In this document: piece after piece, positions 7,119 to 14,490 of the stretch
How the letters are laid out: every line of letters begins with the position of its first letter
How positions within the stretch are numbered: the first letter of the stretch is position 1
DNA from: Deltaproteobacteria bacterium
GTDB lineage: Bacteria; Bdellovibrionota; JACOXK01; 2-02-FULL-40-11
Reading direction: 5' to 3'
NCBI GenBank assembly: GCA_016193165.1
Contig: JACPST010000070.1
Span: 1-20,075, forward strand
DNA length: 20,075 bases
Made by a program: the position numbers and the translations under genes
The notes under the pieces: generated by a model
Told to the model about the DNA's origin: nothing
Seen by the model: only the letters and a program-made list of their open reading frames with translations
Databases searched by the model: none

Positions 7119-7841
7119 TTACTTTTCTAATGCTTTAAGAACTTCGTCAATGGATGTAACTTCGATATGAGGATTTAAATAACGATATCCAATTCCATGC
7201 CAAGTTTTCATTTTATGTATAATCCCGATGACTTTTTTATCCTCATTTAAGATTGGGCCACCAGAATTACCTGATAGGGCATCAATATCTGACAAAATAT
7301 GATCTCCTTCTTTCCAGACATTTCCGGAACTTTCCATTTGTTCTACAGAGCCAAAAAATTCTCCTAATCGTGTCCAAAATTTCCCAACTTTAGGATACGT
7401 ACGTTTTCCTATTATAGGATAGCCTATGAGCGAAGCTTCTCCACCTTTATAAGGAGCTATCTCTAATCCTAAACTATTAGATTTTGCGATAAGTTCGTCC
7501 GGTACTTTTAAAATCGCCACATCAAGTTCATCATTCTTCCAAATTATTTCCTGTTTAAATGGTAATTCAAGAGCATTATTATTTTTGTTTTCTTCTTTAA
7601 AAAACCATCCAAACTTTATGCCATGAAAAAGTTTTGTATTCTGGCCCAATGCTTCAAGTACATGCACTTGTGTCATTAAGACTTTTCCTCTATTCGGTAA
7701 ATTCACTAAAAAAATAGTTGCGCCACTGGTTGCCCCCTTAATAAGAAACACGTTGCTATCTTGAATAGGAGTAAAGCCTTCTTTCGCCTGAATTAGAGAA
7801 GGAAAAAGAACCAAAACAAGAGCGATGATTAATTTTTTCAT
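7119..7841 (-). CDS. Secreted trypsin-like (S1 family) serine protease
   Basis: About 240 residues. A signal peptide MKKLIIALVLVLFPSLIQA precedes a chymotrypsin-fold protease. The nucleophile motif SGNSGGPI is clear, followed by VIGIIHK. The Asp is in NDELDVAILKV. The His is probably in LMTQVHVLEA, an unusual variant of the normal TAAHV, so the charge relay should be checked. The likely location is periplasm or cell surface. The frame opens 36 bases upstream, but ATG 7841 directly gives the signal peptide and fits the promoter 7849-7877, with no Shine-Dalgarno. It is the first gene of the operon and its TAA abuts the ATG of the zeta-like kinase. A secreted protease cotranscribed with a cytoplasmic toxin-like kinase is unexpected. 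Confidence 0.82.
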   Translation of the reverse strand: MKKLIIALVLVLFPSLIQAKEGFTPIQDSNVFLIKGATSGATIFLVNLPNRGKVLMTQVHVLEALGQNTKLFHGIKFGWFFKEENKNNNALELPFKQEIIWKNDELDVAILKVPDELIAKSNSLGLEIAPYKGGEASLIGYPIIGKRTYPKVGKFWTRLGEFFGSVEQMESSGNVWKEGDHILSDIDALSGNSGGPILNEDKKVIGIIHKMKTWHGIGYRYLNPHIEVTSIDEVLKALEK

Positions 7842-7848
7842 TTTAAAA

Positions 7849-7877
7849 GTCATACTAAAAATAGTGGGGCATATCAA
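7849..7877 (-). promoter_or_regulatory. Candidate promoter of the protease-kinase operon
   Basis: On the minus strand: -35 TTGATA, 17 bases, -10 TATGAC (weak). ATG 7841 starts 7 bases after the -10, the same geometry as at lgt, which predicts a leaderless message. Confidence 0.45.
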
Positions 7878-7932
7878 TGTGCTTCTTAACAGACTAAGAG
7901 AATAGAAGAGATGTTCACTCTTTCTACCAGAC

Positions 7933-7991
7933 TTAAAGCCTGAGATTCTTCGCTGTGCTCAGAATGACAGGTATAAAAGTCATCCTGTTAT
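7933..7991 (-). repeat. Right ~60-bp repeat flanking the protease/kinase operon
   Basis: The minus strand reads ATAACAGGATGACTT.., then GTCATTCTGAGC, then GCGAAGAATCTCAG, then TTTAA. It is the inverted partner of 6288-6348, and the pair brackets the three-gene operon. The core is itself partly palindromic (GATTCTTCGC against GCTCAGAATGAC). Confidence 0.65.
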
Positions 7992-8003
7992 TAAAATGAC
8001 TAA

Positions 8004-8125
8004 TTGAGAGGCCTTCGCGATATAGACAAAGAATATGAAAAGTACGAAAACAAAATCCTCATCTTGCATTCAATGAAGCTGTTAATGTTGTGCTTGAGAA
8101 AATCGCTTTTAAAAAAAGAATTTAA
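8004..8125 (+). pseudogene. Possible relic of a small protein gene
   Basis: One frame reads LRDIDKEYEKYENK. If a single base is added at the run of A near 8051, it joins a second frame reading PHLAFNEAVNVVLEKIAFKKRI and a TAA at 8123-8125. The joined product has normal protein character but no family that I recognise, and its 5' part is missing or lies in the flanking repeat. It could be a degraded antitoxin-like gene, or chance. The rest of 7992-8137 shows nothing else. Confidence 0.25.
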
Positions 8126-8137
8126 ATTCCATCTTTT

Positions 8138-8521
8138 TTATTTTTCGGATGGGACAGAAATCCAAAGGATAATATAGAGAAGGATTCCCATTCCCAAAGC
8201 TAAAACTGCGACAATAAATGCCAGTCTAAAAATGACGGGGTCAATTTGAAAATATTCGCCCAGTCCACCGCATACTCCTGCAATAATTCGATTGTTTTTG
8301 GATCGTATGAGGGGATGAAATGTGGTGACAACGTTTTGTTCGGGACTTAAAGGGATCACAAGCCAGCAAATCAAATAAATCAAAGCTCCTGTTCCCCCTA
8401 AAAGTACAGTTGAAAGCCAAATAATTCGGATGATCGAAGGATCTAAATCAAAATATTCGCCAAAGCCTCCACACACTCCTGCAATTTTTTTATTTGTTTG
8501 TGACCGATGAAGATATCTCAT
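8138..8521 (-). CDS. Tandem PspC-domain membrane protein
   Basis: 127 residues made of two consecutive PspC domains. Each has the motif IAGVCGG(F/L)GEYF-(D/Q)-(L/I)DP and then a transmembrane hairpin, GALIYLICWLVIP in the first copy and GILLYIILWISVP in the second. PspC domains occur in the phage-shock membrane-stress response and in many small inner-membrane proteins; the exact role of the double form is unknown. No pspA or pspF neighbour is present. ATG 8521 is chosen over an upstream in-frame start because it begins at the first domain and sits 8 bases after a -10 box (TAGAAT, 8530-8535), suggesting a leaderless mRNA. The two copies differ clearly in sequence, so the duplication is not recent. 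Confidence 0.88.
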   Translation of the reverse strand: MRYLHRSQTNKKIAGVCGGFGEYFDLDPSIIRIIWLSTVLLGGTGALIYLICWLVIPLSPEQNVVTTFHPLIRSKNNRIIAGVCGGLGEYFQIDPVIFRLAFIVAVLALGMGILLYIILWISVPSEK

Positions 8522-8529
8522 AAAAAGTA

Positions 8530-8558
8530 ATTCTACCAAAAAACGAATAGGATTTCGA
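8530..8558 (-). promoter_or_regulatory. Candidate promoter of the PspC-domain gene
   Basis: On the minus strand: -10 TAGAAT, 17 bases downstream of a weak -35 TCGAAA (4 of 6 consensus bases). The gap from -10 to ATG is 8 bases and no ribosome-binding site is seen. Confidence 0.4.
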
Positions 8559-8588
8559 TCTCTTTTTTTGCTTAAAAATATAGCGTCA

Positions 8589-8614
8589 CGGACGGAAATC
8601 CGACCGCTTTTTTT
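8589..8614 (+). terminator. Possible intrinsic terminator upstream of comM
   Basis: A hairpin CGGaCGGA / TCCGaCCG with one A-A mismatch and a tiny loop is followed by C and seven T on the plus strand. It could insulate comM from transcripts entering from the left. No plus-strand gene lies immediately upstream, apart from the possible relic at 8004, so its purpose is unclear. Confidence 0.35.
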
Positions 8615-8667
8615 GATTCCATTTTTCGTAAGTCTTCAAATTCTCTCACTTTTTTATTTTTAGGTTT

Positions 8668-8683
8668 TGGCACCAGCCTTGCA
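8668..8683 (+). promoter_or_regulatory. Sigma-54 (RpoN) promoter of comM
   Basis: TGGCACC-AGCC-TTGCA has GG at 8669-8670 and GC at 8681-8682, exactly 10 bases apart, close to the TGGCACG-N4-TTGC[AT] consensus. The expected start of transcription is near 8694. A strong Shine-Dalgarno AGGAGG stands just before ATG 8711. Confidence 0.8.
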
Positions 8684-8710
8684 AGTAAGCCCTCTGTTTA
8701 GGAGGCGCTT

Positions 8711-10216
8711 ATGTTATCAACGTTGTTTAGTGGATGTATTCAAGGACTCAGGGCTTCGCTGGTGAAAGTCGAAGTGGATTTACAAGCGGGACTTCCTTCG
8801 TTTTGCGTCGTGGGACTCCCCGACACATCTGTGAAAGAGAGCAAAGAAAGAGTTCGGTCGGCTTTTAAGAATAGTGATTTTTCATTTCCGATGAAAAGGA
8901 TTACCGTAAATCTCGCTCCTGCGCATATCCCAAAAGAAGGCTCTTCTTTTGAATTGGCCATTGCACTTTCGCTTTTGATGGCCGATCAAAGATGGGAGTG
9001 TGGAAAATTTCAAAAGTATTTATTTTTAGGAGAGCTTTCTCTTCAGGGGCATTTAAATTCCGTGCGAGGGATTTTGCCTGTAGTGCTTGCAGCCCAAAAA
9101 GCAGGGATTGAAAAAGTTTTTGTTCCTTTGGCTAATGCCCAAGAGGCGGCTATGGTTTCAACGCTTCAAATCTATGGCATTCAAAATTTAAAAGAAATCG
9201 TTCAGTTTTTGAAAGATGAAATTTCTTTAGCGCCTATTGCGCGAGATACAAAAAGTTTATCTCAGGCCTCTTCTTTAGACTTTTCTGAAGTCAGAGGGCA
9301 GCGCTGGGCAAAAAAAGCCTTAGAGATTTCTGCTGCCGGGGGGCACAATATTTTAATGATGGGACCGCCCGGATGTGGAAAGTCCATGCTGGCCCAAAGA
9401 CTTCCTTCCATTTTCCCGCCTCTCTCTTTTGGGGAGGCTTTGGAAGTAGCTCAGGTGTATTCTGTCGCAGGGATGATGAAAAAAGAGTGTCATGTAACTC
9501 GGCCCTTTCGAAGCCCACATCATACGGTTTCTTATAGCGCGCTTGTGGGCGGTGGGCGTGGAGCTTTGATGCCAGGCGAAATTAGTCTTGCCCACCGAGG
9601 GGTTCTTTTTTTAGATGAGCTTTCTCAATTTAGAAAAGATGTGCTCGAGGTTTTAAGAGAGCCTTTAGAAGAAAGAAAAATTTCTATTTGTCGAACCGAT
9701 GGGCGCTATCTTTATCCCGCGGATTTTTTACTTGTGACTGCGATGAATCCCTGTCCGTGTGGGTATCGAGGTCATCCTAAAAAAGAGTGCCTTTGTGCTG
9801 AGCCTTTGATTCAAAAGTATCAACAAAAAATTTCAGGGCCGTTGTTAGATCGCATTGATCTTCATGTGTCGGTGCCCAGCATGTCTTTAGAGGATTTACC
9901 CCCTCAAGAGGAAGAGCCCTCCGGGCAGATCTTAATGCGCGTGTGTGGGGCGCGAGAGATTCAAAAAAAGAGGTTTAAACAGTGGCCATTTTTTACCAAT
10001 GCTCAAATGACGCCTCCTGCCATTGTTAAATTTTGTGTGTTACAAGAAGAAGCTGAAAAAATGCTGCGTCAGGCGGTGGATCAATTTGGGCTCAGCTACC
10101 GCACCTATCACAAAATTTTGAGAGTCTCTCGGACGATTGCAGATTTAGATCAAAAAGAACAGGTTTTATCGGAGCATGTGGCACAAAGCATTCAGCTTCG
10201 ATTTTTAGATCGTTAA
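8711..10216 (+). CDS. comM: ComM/YifB-family AAA+ ATPase (Mg-chelatase-like)
   Basis: 501 residues, the usual family length. The N-terminal domain (VKVEVDLQAGLPSFCVVGLPDTSVKESKERV, KRITVNLAPAHIPKEG) is the YifB/ComM Lon-S5-like domain. The Mg-chelatase-type AAA+ domain follows, with Walker A GPPGCGKSM (about residue 218), RPFRSPHHTVSYSALVGGG and Walker B GVLFLDEL. A Cys cluster NPCPCGYRGHPKKECLC comes next, with the C-terminal helical domain at the end. In Vibrio and Haemophilus, ComM is a hexameric helicase promoting branch migration during natural transformation. AGGAGG upstream of ATG 8711 fixes the start. It is transcribed from a sigma-54 promoter, which is unusual for this gene. The stop overlaps the convergent nucleoside phosphorylase gene by 4 bases. 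Confidence 0.93.
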   Translation: MLSTLFSGCIQGLRASLVKVEVDLQAGLPSFCVVGLPDTSVKESKERVRSAFKNSDFSFPMKRITVNLAPAHIPKEGSSFELAIALSLLMADQRWECGKFQKYLFLGELSLQGHLNSVRGILPVVLAAQKAGIEKVFVPLANAQEAAMVSTLQIYGIQNLKEIVQFLKDEISLAPIARDTKSLSQASSLDFSEVRGQRWAKKALEISAAGGHNILMMGPPGCGKSMLAQRLPSIFPPLSFGEALEVAQVYSVAGMMKKECHVTRPFRSPHHTVSYSALVGGGRGALMPGEISLAHRGVLFLDELSQFRKDVLEVLREPLEERKISICRTDGRYLYPADFLLVTAMNPCPCGYRGHPKKECLCAEPLIQKYQQKISGPLLDRIDLHVSVPSMSLEDLPPQEEEPSGQILMRVCGAREIQKKRFKQWPFFTNAQMTPPAIVKFCVLQEEAEKMLRQAVDQFGLSYRTYHKILRVSRTIADLDQKEQVLSEHVAQSIQLRFLDR

Positions 10217-10989
10217 GGTGTCATTAGAGTTTCCAGGGCAGCATCGATCAATTTTTCTTTGGCTTGATGATGCTTTTCATGGTGGAACAAAGGCTGCCAG
10301 TGAGTGGAAGTGAGTTCATCTGAAATGCCCAGGATAGAAATGACGGGAACTTTTCTGAATTTAGCAATGGCAAAAAGGCTTGCGGCTTCCATTTCTACGG
10401 TTAAACATCCTTCCTCACGATATGTTTTAATTTTTCGAATGGTTTCACGATAGGGAGCATCGGTCGTCCACGTGGGGCCTGAAAAATAAGGAAAGTTTTT
10501 TCTTTGTAAAATTTTTTCGAGTTTATGAAGGAGGGAAGCATTCGGATAGGAGTACTTAGAAGGATCTTGATAGTGATAGGAAGTTCCTTCATCGCGAATC
10601 GCTTGGGTGGGCAGACAAATATCTCCCGTGACAATGTGTTTTTGAAGAGAACCGGCTGAACCAATGGCCACAAATTTTTTAACGCCCAGAGCAGTTAGAA
10701 TCTCAAGTTCTACGCCAGACTTTGATCCTCCGACAGACACAAAATGCCCTGCGATTTTTTTGGTTCCTACTTTAAAAATATGAATGTGACGGTCTTGTTT
10801 ACTGTGGAGGCTAAGTGTTTTTTTTAAAAGCTTAAACCAGTCATAGTTAAAGGTTAGAATGCAGCACTCAATAGGCTCCCACTTTTTAAATTTTCCTAAA
10901 CTTTTGGCATAGGTGACCCAGTCTGTAGGATTAAAAAACGCAGCATCGGAAGGCCTGCCAAAAGTGAGTGGAATGGTTTGTCCGGCCAT
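10213..10989 (-). CDS. Nucleoside phosphorylase, uridine phosphorylase/PNP family
   Basis: 258 residues. The family-1 nucleoside phosphorylase landmarks are present: FVAIGSAGSL (phosphate loop region), DICLPTQAIRDEGTSYHY, and the nucleoside-binding motif TVEMEAASLFAIAKF with the conserved Glu-Met-Glu. It should cleave a nucleoside with phosphate to give base and ribose-1-phosphate in the cytoplasm, in salvage. The closest pattern is the Udp/COG2820 group, but specificity (uridine or purine) cannot be decided by eye. ATG 10989 is supported by a promoter whose -10 lies 8 bases upstream and by the lack of any Shine-Dalgarno. It is divergent from the 11139 gene and convergent with comM, with a 4-base overlap. 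Confidence 0.87.
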   Translation of the reverse strand: MAGQTIPLTFGRPSDAAFFNPTDWVTYAKSLGKFKKWEPIECCILTFNYDWFKLLKKTLSLHSKQDRHIHIFKVGTKKIAGHFVSVGGSKSGVELEILTALGVKKFVAIGSAGSLQKHIVTGDICLPTQAIRDEGTSYHYQDPSKYSYPNASLLHKLEKILQRKNFPYFSGPTWTTDAPYRETIRKIKTYREEGCLTVEMEAASLFAIAKFRKVPVISILGISDELTSTHWQPLFHHEKHHQAKEKLIDAALETLMTP

Positions 10990-10997
10990 GGAGAGAG

Positions 10998-11026
10998 AAA
11001 TTAGCGAACCTATAGGACGAAGTCAA
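10998..11026 (-). promoter_or_regulatory. Sigma-70 promoter of the nucleoside phosphorylase gene
   Basis: On the minus strand: -35 TTGACT, 17 bases, -10 TAATTT, then 8 bases to the ATG. Transcription should start at or one base before the A of ATG. Confidence 0.6.
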
Positions 11027-11077
11027 ATATGTAATGTTTACCCGGCTTGTTTAGAATTTAAGCAGGCCCTCTGTGTT

Positions 11078-11100
11078 AATGAAGGACAAAAATGAAGGAC
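11078..11100 (+). repeat. Short direct repeat upstream of a sigma-54 promoter
   Basis: AATGAAGGAC occurs twice (11078-11087 and 11091-11100) separated by AAA, ending 8 bases before the -24 element at 11109. It could be a regulator site or a small tandem duplication; the 13-bp period is not a whole number of helix turns. Confidence 0.5.
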
Positions 11101-11107
11101 TATAGCT

Positions 11108-11123
11108 TGGCACCAATTTTGCT
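11108..11123 (+). promoter_or_regulatory. Sigma-54 promoter of the 11139 gene
   Basis: TGGCACC-AATT-TTGCT has GG at 11109-11110 and GC at 11121-11122, 10 bases apart. It matches the comM promoter in the first seven bases. The expected start of transcription is near 11134, only about 5 bases before ATG 11139. Confidence 0.8.
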
Positions 11124-11138
11124 TAGCTTTAGGTCACG

Positions 11139-13321
11139 ATGAGGGGGAAATTCATATTTTTTATCCTATTTTTGACTTTAGGTTTTATCATGCGGCTGAG
11201 AAAAATGGGCAAACAGATTTAGCGCAAAAGCTGGGTTTGGCTGCCGCAAAACTTTTAACCGTGAAGGGACTCATCTCTTATACGCTTAGAACATGGCAAG
11301 AAAATAGAAATTTATTTTCAGATCCCCGCATCAAAGAAGCCATTCCGAGTGAAAAAGAAATCGATTACACTACCTATTTTAATCTTCTTCGGAAAATGGC
11401 AGATCGCCACGATCCTAAAAGTAGAACTTTAGAAAATGAATTTTACCGCAAAGCTAAAGAACAATATGAAAATTACACGATCTATCAAGAACTTTGGTTG
11501 GAACTTATTCGTGCCACGGATGAACTGAATGGAGAATATACTCGAGGTCTTAAAGAGCTCATTCGACGGGGCTATTTTGGAAAGAGAGAAGCTCTCGGGT
11601 ATCTTGTAACGAAATCTATGCCTGCTGAAATGGTTCGCTCGATGGTCCATTTTTATTTCATGCGTGCTTTTTCTGAGGCGTATTTGAGTCTTTATCACTG
11701 GGATGAACGCCGGCTTTTTTCTTTTTTTGAAGTCTTAAAAAATCCTATGATGCACGCCAGTTTCATTACATTTTCTTTAGCGGCAGATCGTGCTCGAAAA
11801 GCATTTGCCCGGAGTTCGACATTTTATAAGTTGTCTTTAAACCATCCTCTCGTGGCCCGTTCTGTGATCGATGCGGGGCCTTTGTTTACAGGGATGATTG
11901 TGAGTGACGTTATTTTTCAAATGATCGAGCATCCCAGATTTAAAGAGCTTTGGTGGCTGACCCAACAGGCAGAAGTAATAGAAGCAGCAAGTCTCTTTTT
12001 AGATTTGGCAGGCGACGTGTGGTTTCGAAGGTCTTTTTTATCTCGGGCGATTGCTTCTACGGTTATTTTTTCTAGTTATAATTTGGCGCTTTATTCCACA
12101 TTGAAATATGGCGGAGAGGCTGTAACAAAAATTTTAAGTCGATACACTTCAAATCCCTTTTACACCAAAGTTTCTTTTTCTCCGGCTTCTTCTTTCATTG
12201 CTTTTACTTCTGCTTTTATTGTCCATGATCTTGTTATGGAGCAGCTCAATCCCATTTTTCATGAGTGGGATTGGCAAGATCGCCTCAAAGAGGGGAAAAA
12301 ACTGGTCAAGGTGAGGCTGGAAGCTTTTCAGTCCAAAGATATTTCTTCGTTATCGCAAGCCGCTCTCCAAGAATTGCATTTGGATCGCCATTTAAACTCA
12401 GAAGAGTTCTTAAAGCTTTTGTTTCAAAAGAAGCTTTCAGAATATTTAGACGAAGAAAAGTTTTTAACGGAACTTGAAAGAATTAAAATTAAGATGTTGG
12501 AAGAAGGCGTGTATAAGACAGAGCTTTTGTCTTTGGCCAGAAGTTTTAAAGAAAGAGATCAGGAGAGGGAAAAGTTGAGTAGTGTTTCGAAAGAACATCC
12601 TTCAAGCCAGAGTCTTTTTCATGAGGTTTTTTCTGTTCTCGTGTCCTTCGAGTTTTTAGATCAGGTTTATAGTGGATATCGAGATTTTTTCTTTAGAGAA
12701 CTGTATCAAGAGTTGGCTAAGGTTGAAAAAGTTTTTCTTGAGCAAAAGGAAAAACTTCTTCAAACATATTTAGTGCAAGCCCAGGCCGCGGAAGCTCAAG
12801 AACAGACGGATTTGGCATTTCGAATTTCTCTTCAAGCACAAGATGCTCTCCTCGGTTTAAAGAAGAGTCTTTTGGCCTTTAATGATGAGGACGTAAGGGC
12901 CAAGATTTCAAAAATGAAAGATCTCAGACAAGCCAGCCGTCATCTGCACAATAGAACTTGGGTTCGGCTGAGTCTTTATCCAGAAAAAGAAACGGATTAT
13001 CAAAATTTCTTAAATATAGAAGAAGAGAGTTTTTCTCCTTCTTGGGCATTTCTTTTTTCAGATCAAATTCGATTTTATTTTGATCTTTCTAAAGAAGAAA
13101 GCTTTAGTTCCTTCAAATCTATTTTTCAAAGTCATATGGTTCGAACGCTCATTCTTTCTCAGCTTAAAGAATTTCAAGTTCAACGTGCTATCCATCAAGG
13201 CTTAGAAGGATGGATTGAAGAAAATTTAACCTCAGAAGAAAATAATTTCTTAATTTTAAGTTTGAAAGATCTCGATCCAGAGTTTCATAGCGAAGAAATC
13301 CGCCGTCTTTTCCATTTCTGA
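11139..13321 (+). CDS. Large exported/membrane protein of unknown function, with a frameshifted start region
   Basis: The long open frame 11237-13321 opens with TTG and lacks a ribosome-binding site, yet protein-like sequence (FYHAAEKNGQTDLAQKLG) continues upstream in that frame without any start codon. In another frame, ATG 11139 encodes a signal-peptide-like MRGKFIFFILFLTLGF. Adding one T to the T run at 11183-11186 joins the two and gives about 727 residues. The body is rich in helix and aromatic residues, with hydrophobic stretches around SVIDAGPLFTGMIVSDVIF and AIASTVIFSSYNLALYS. A likely coiled coil follows (ELAKVEKVFLEQKEKLLQTY..QAQAAEAQEQ). I do not recognise a family. The promoter is sigma-54 and the next gene is also sigma-54-dependent, so the two may act together in the envelope. 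Confidence 0.7.
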
Positions 13322-13449
13322 CTAAAGCTTTGTAATTTTTTCATATTTGCTCATCTAGTAAACGATATTTTTTATCTCAGACTTAAGAAGACTAAAAAAT
13401 AATTTAATTATTTCAATAAGTTATATTTTATTTTTCATCTTCTCGATTT

Positions 13450-13465
13450 TGGTACACCTTTTGCT
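13450..13465 (+). promoter_or_regulatory. Sigma-54 promoter of the 13571 gene
   Basis: TGGTACA-CCTT-TTGCT has GG at 13451-13452 and GC at 13463-13464, 10 bases apart. The expected start is near 13476, leaving a leader of about 95 bases. The upstream DNA from 13322 is very AT-rich and includes a perfect 17-base palindrome AAATAATT-T-AATTATTT (13397-13413), a possible site for an activator or a DNA-bending protein. Nothing else is seen in 13322-13449. Confidence 0.75.
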
Positions 13466-13505
13466 AAGACTAAAGCCCATCGTTGGTTGAAAATTTGAGA
13501 GGAGA

Positions 13506-13551
13506 TTCCCCCGATGAAACGGGGGAAATGTCCGCCGCGAAGCGGCGGACA
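13506..13551 (+). promoter_or_regulatory. Two strong tandem hairpins in the 5' leader
   Basis: The first is TTCCCCCG / CGGGGGAA with a six-base loop (13506-13527). The second is TGTCCGCCGC / GCGGCGGACA closed by the very stable GCGAAGC turn (13529-13551). The G-rich ribosome-binding region (13554-13566) follows at once and could alternatively pair with the C run of the first hairpin. It may be a regulatory leader, or a palindromic repeat unit that landed here. Confidence 0.6.
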
Positions 13552-13570
13552 AAAGGGGATGGGGGTGTTC

Positions 13571-14470
13571 ATGAAAACAAAAGGTGTCTTGAAAGTGTTC
13601 TGGAAGGTGTTTTTGGGAATGATGCTAGGGGTTATCCTTTGTCAGTGGAGTTTTGCAGCTCCAGCTGTTAAAGCCAAGCCCCAGCCCCAGACTCAACCCA
13701 TTGTTAAAACCCGTGTCTTTAACAGTCCGAGCGTAGCCATTATGATTTCTCAAGCTAAATCTCTCTCAGAGCTTAAAGATGTGACTGAGAGATTTATAGA
13801 TGTCATTGGCCATTATGATGTTGTAGCTCCAGAAACAGTTGTGCCTTCTTCTAGAGCTTACGTGGAAGCTCTTCGAACATTAGAGAGCAATGTCCGGGGT
13901 TTTGGTTTTGGCGCGCTGTTAGAAGATGCAAGAGTTCGGCCAGAGATGGAAGCAAAGCTAGAACCCTTAAAACAACAACTCTTAGGATATTTTTCAGAAA
14001 ATTTAACGTTATACTATCTGACCGGAACAGATGTGTTGTTGTCGCCTACCATTTTAAGAGATATTGTTGCGACTCAAAACTTGTCTCAAGAAAATCAAAA
14101 AATGCTTTTGGATTTGGTTGTAGATATTCATGTGAAATCCCAAATGAACATCAATGACTTTTTAATGGAAAATGTGGTAAAACCTCTTCTGCGCGGCAAT
14201 GAAGCTTTACGATTTGAATATCTTGAAGCCCTTGGCCTTGATCTTACAGAAAAACCTCTTTTTTCAGAAGAAGAACTTTTCCGAGAAAGAAGTGAGGAGC
14301 TTGCGCGAGATGCCAATAGCCGTGGCGTCATTGATCGAGAAGGCCAAGAAGGAAAAATCATTGATTTGGTCGAAGCCCGAGAAGGCGTAGAAGCCGGCAG
14401 GGCAGGTGATGTCACTCGAGAAGATCCGTTAGTTCGTGTCGGCCGCAACGTTCGCGTCATTGGAAGATAA
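13571..14470 (+). CDS. Exported protein of unknown function, sigma-54 controlled
   Basis: 299 residues from ATG 13571. The signal peptide MKTKGVLKVFWKVFLGMMLGVILCQWSFA is followed by AAPAVKAKPQPQTQP, a proline-rich linker. A helical domain (about residues 50-220) has no motif that I recognise. The C-terminal 70 residues are highly charged, rich in Arg, Glu and Asp (SEEELFRERSEELARDANSRG..). An ATG 57 bases upstream is in frame but lies in the loop of a leader hairpin and would put an Arg/Gly-rich tail before the signal peptide, so it is rejected. The G-rich run before 13571 can serve as ribosome-binding site. It lies downstream of the equally unknown 11139 gene and shares its sigma class. Confidence 0.72.
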   Translation: MKTKGVLKVFWKVFLGMMLGVILCQWSFAAPAVKAKPQPQTQPIVKTRVFNSPSVAIMISQAKSLSELKDVTERFIDVIGHYDVVAPETVVPSSRAYVEALRTLESNVRGFGFGALLEDARVRPEMEAKLEPLKQQLLGYFSENLTLYYLTGTDVLLSPTILRDIVATQNLSQENQKMLLDLVVDIHVKSQMNINDFLMENVVKPLLRGNEALRFEYLEALGLDLTEKPLFSEEELFRERSEELARDANSRGVIDREGQEGKIIDLVEAREGVEAGRAGDVTREDPLVRVGRNVRVIGR

Positions 14471-14490
14471 GAGCAGGGGAAGATAAAACA

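Noticed and set aside
6288..7991. Insertion sequence or composite transposon
   Set aside because: The flanking repeats enclose no transposase, and no target-site duplication was recognised; only an inverted-repeat-bounded cassette can be claimed.
13514..13570. ATG 13514 as start of the 13571 gene
   Set aside because: It lies in the loop of a leader hairpin, has no ribosome-binding site, and would place an Arg/Gly-rich tail before the signal peptide.
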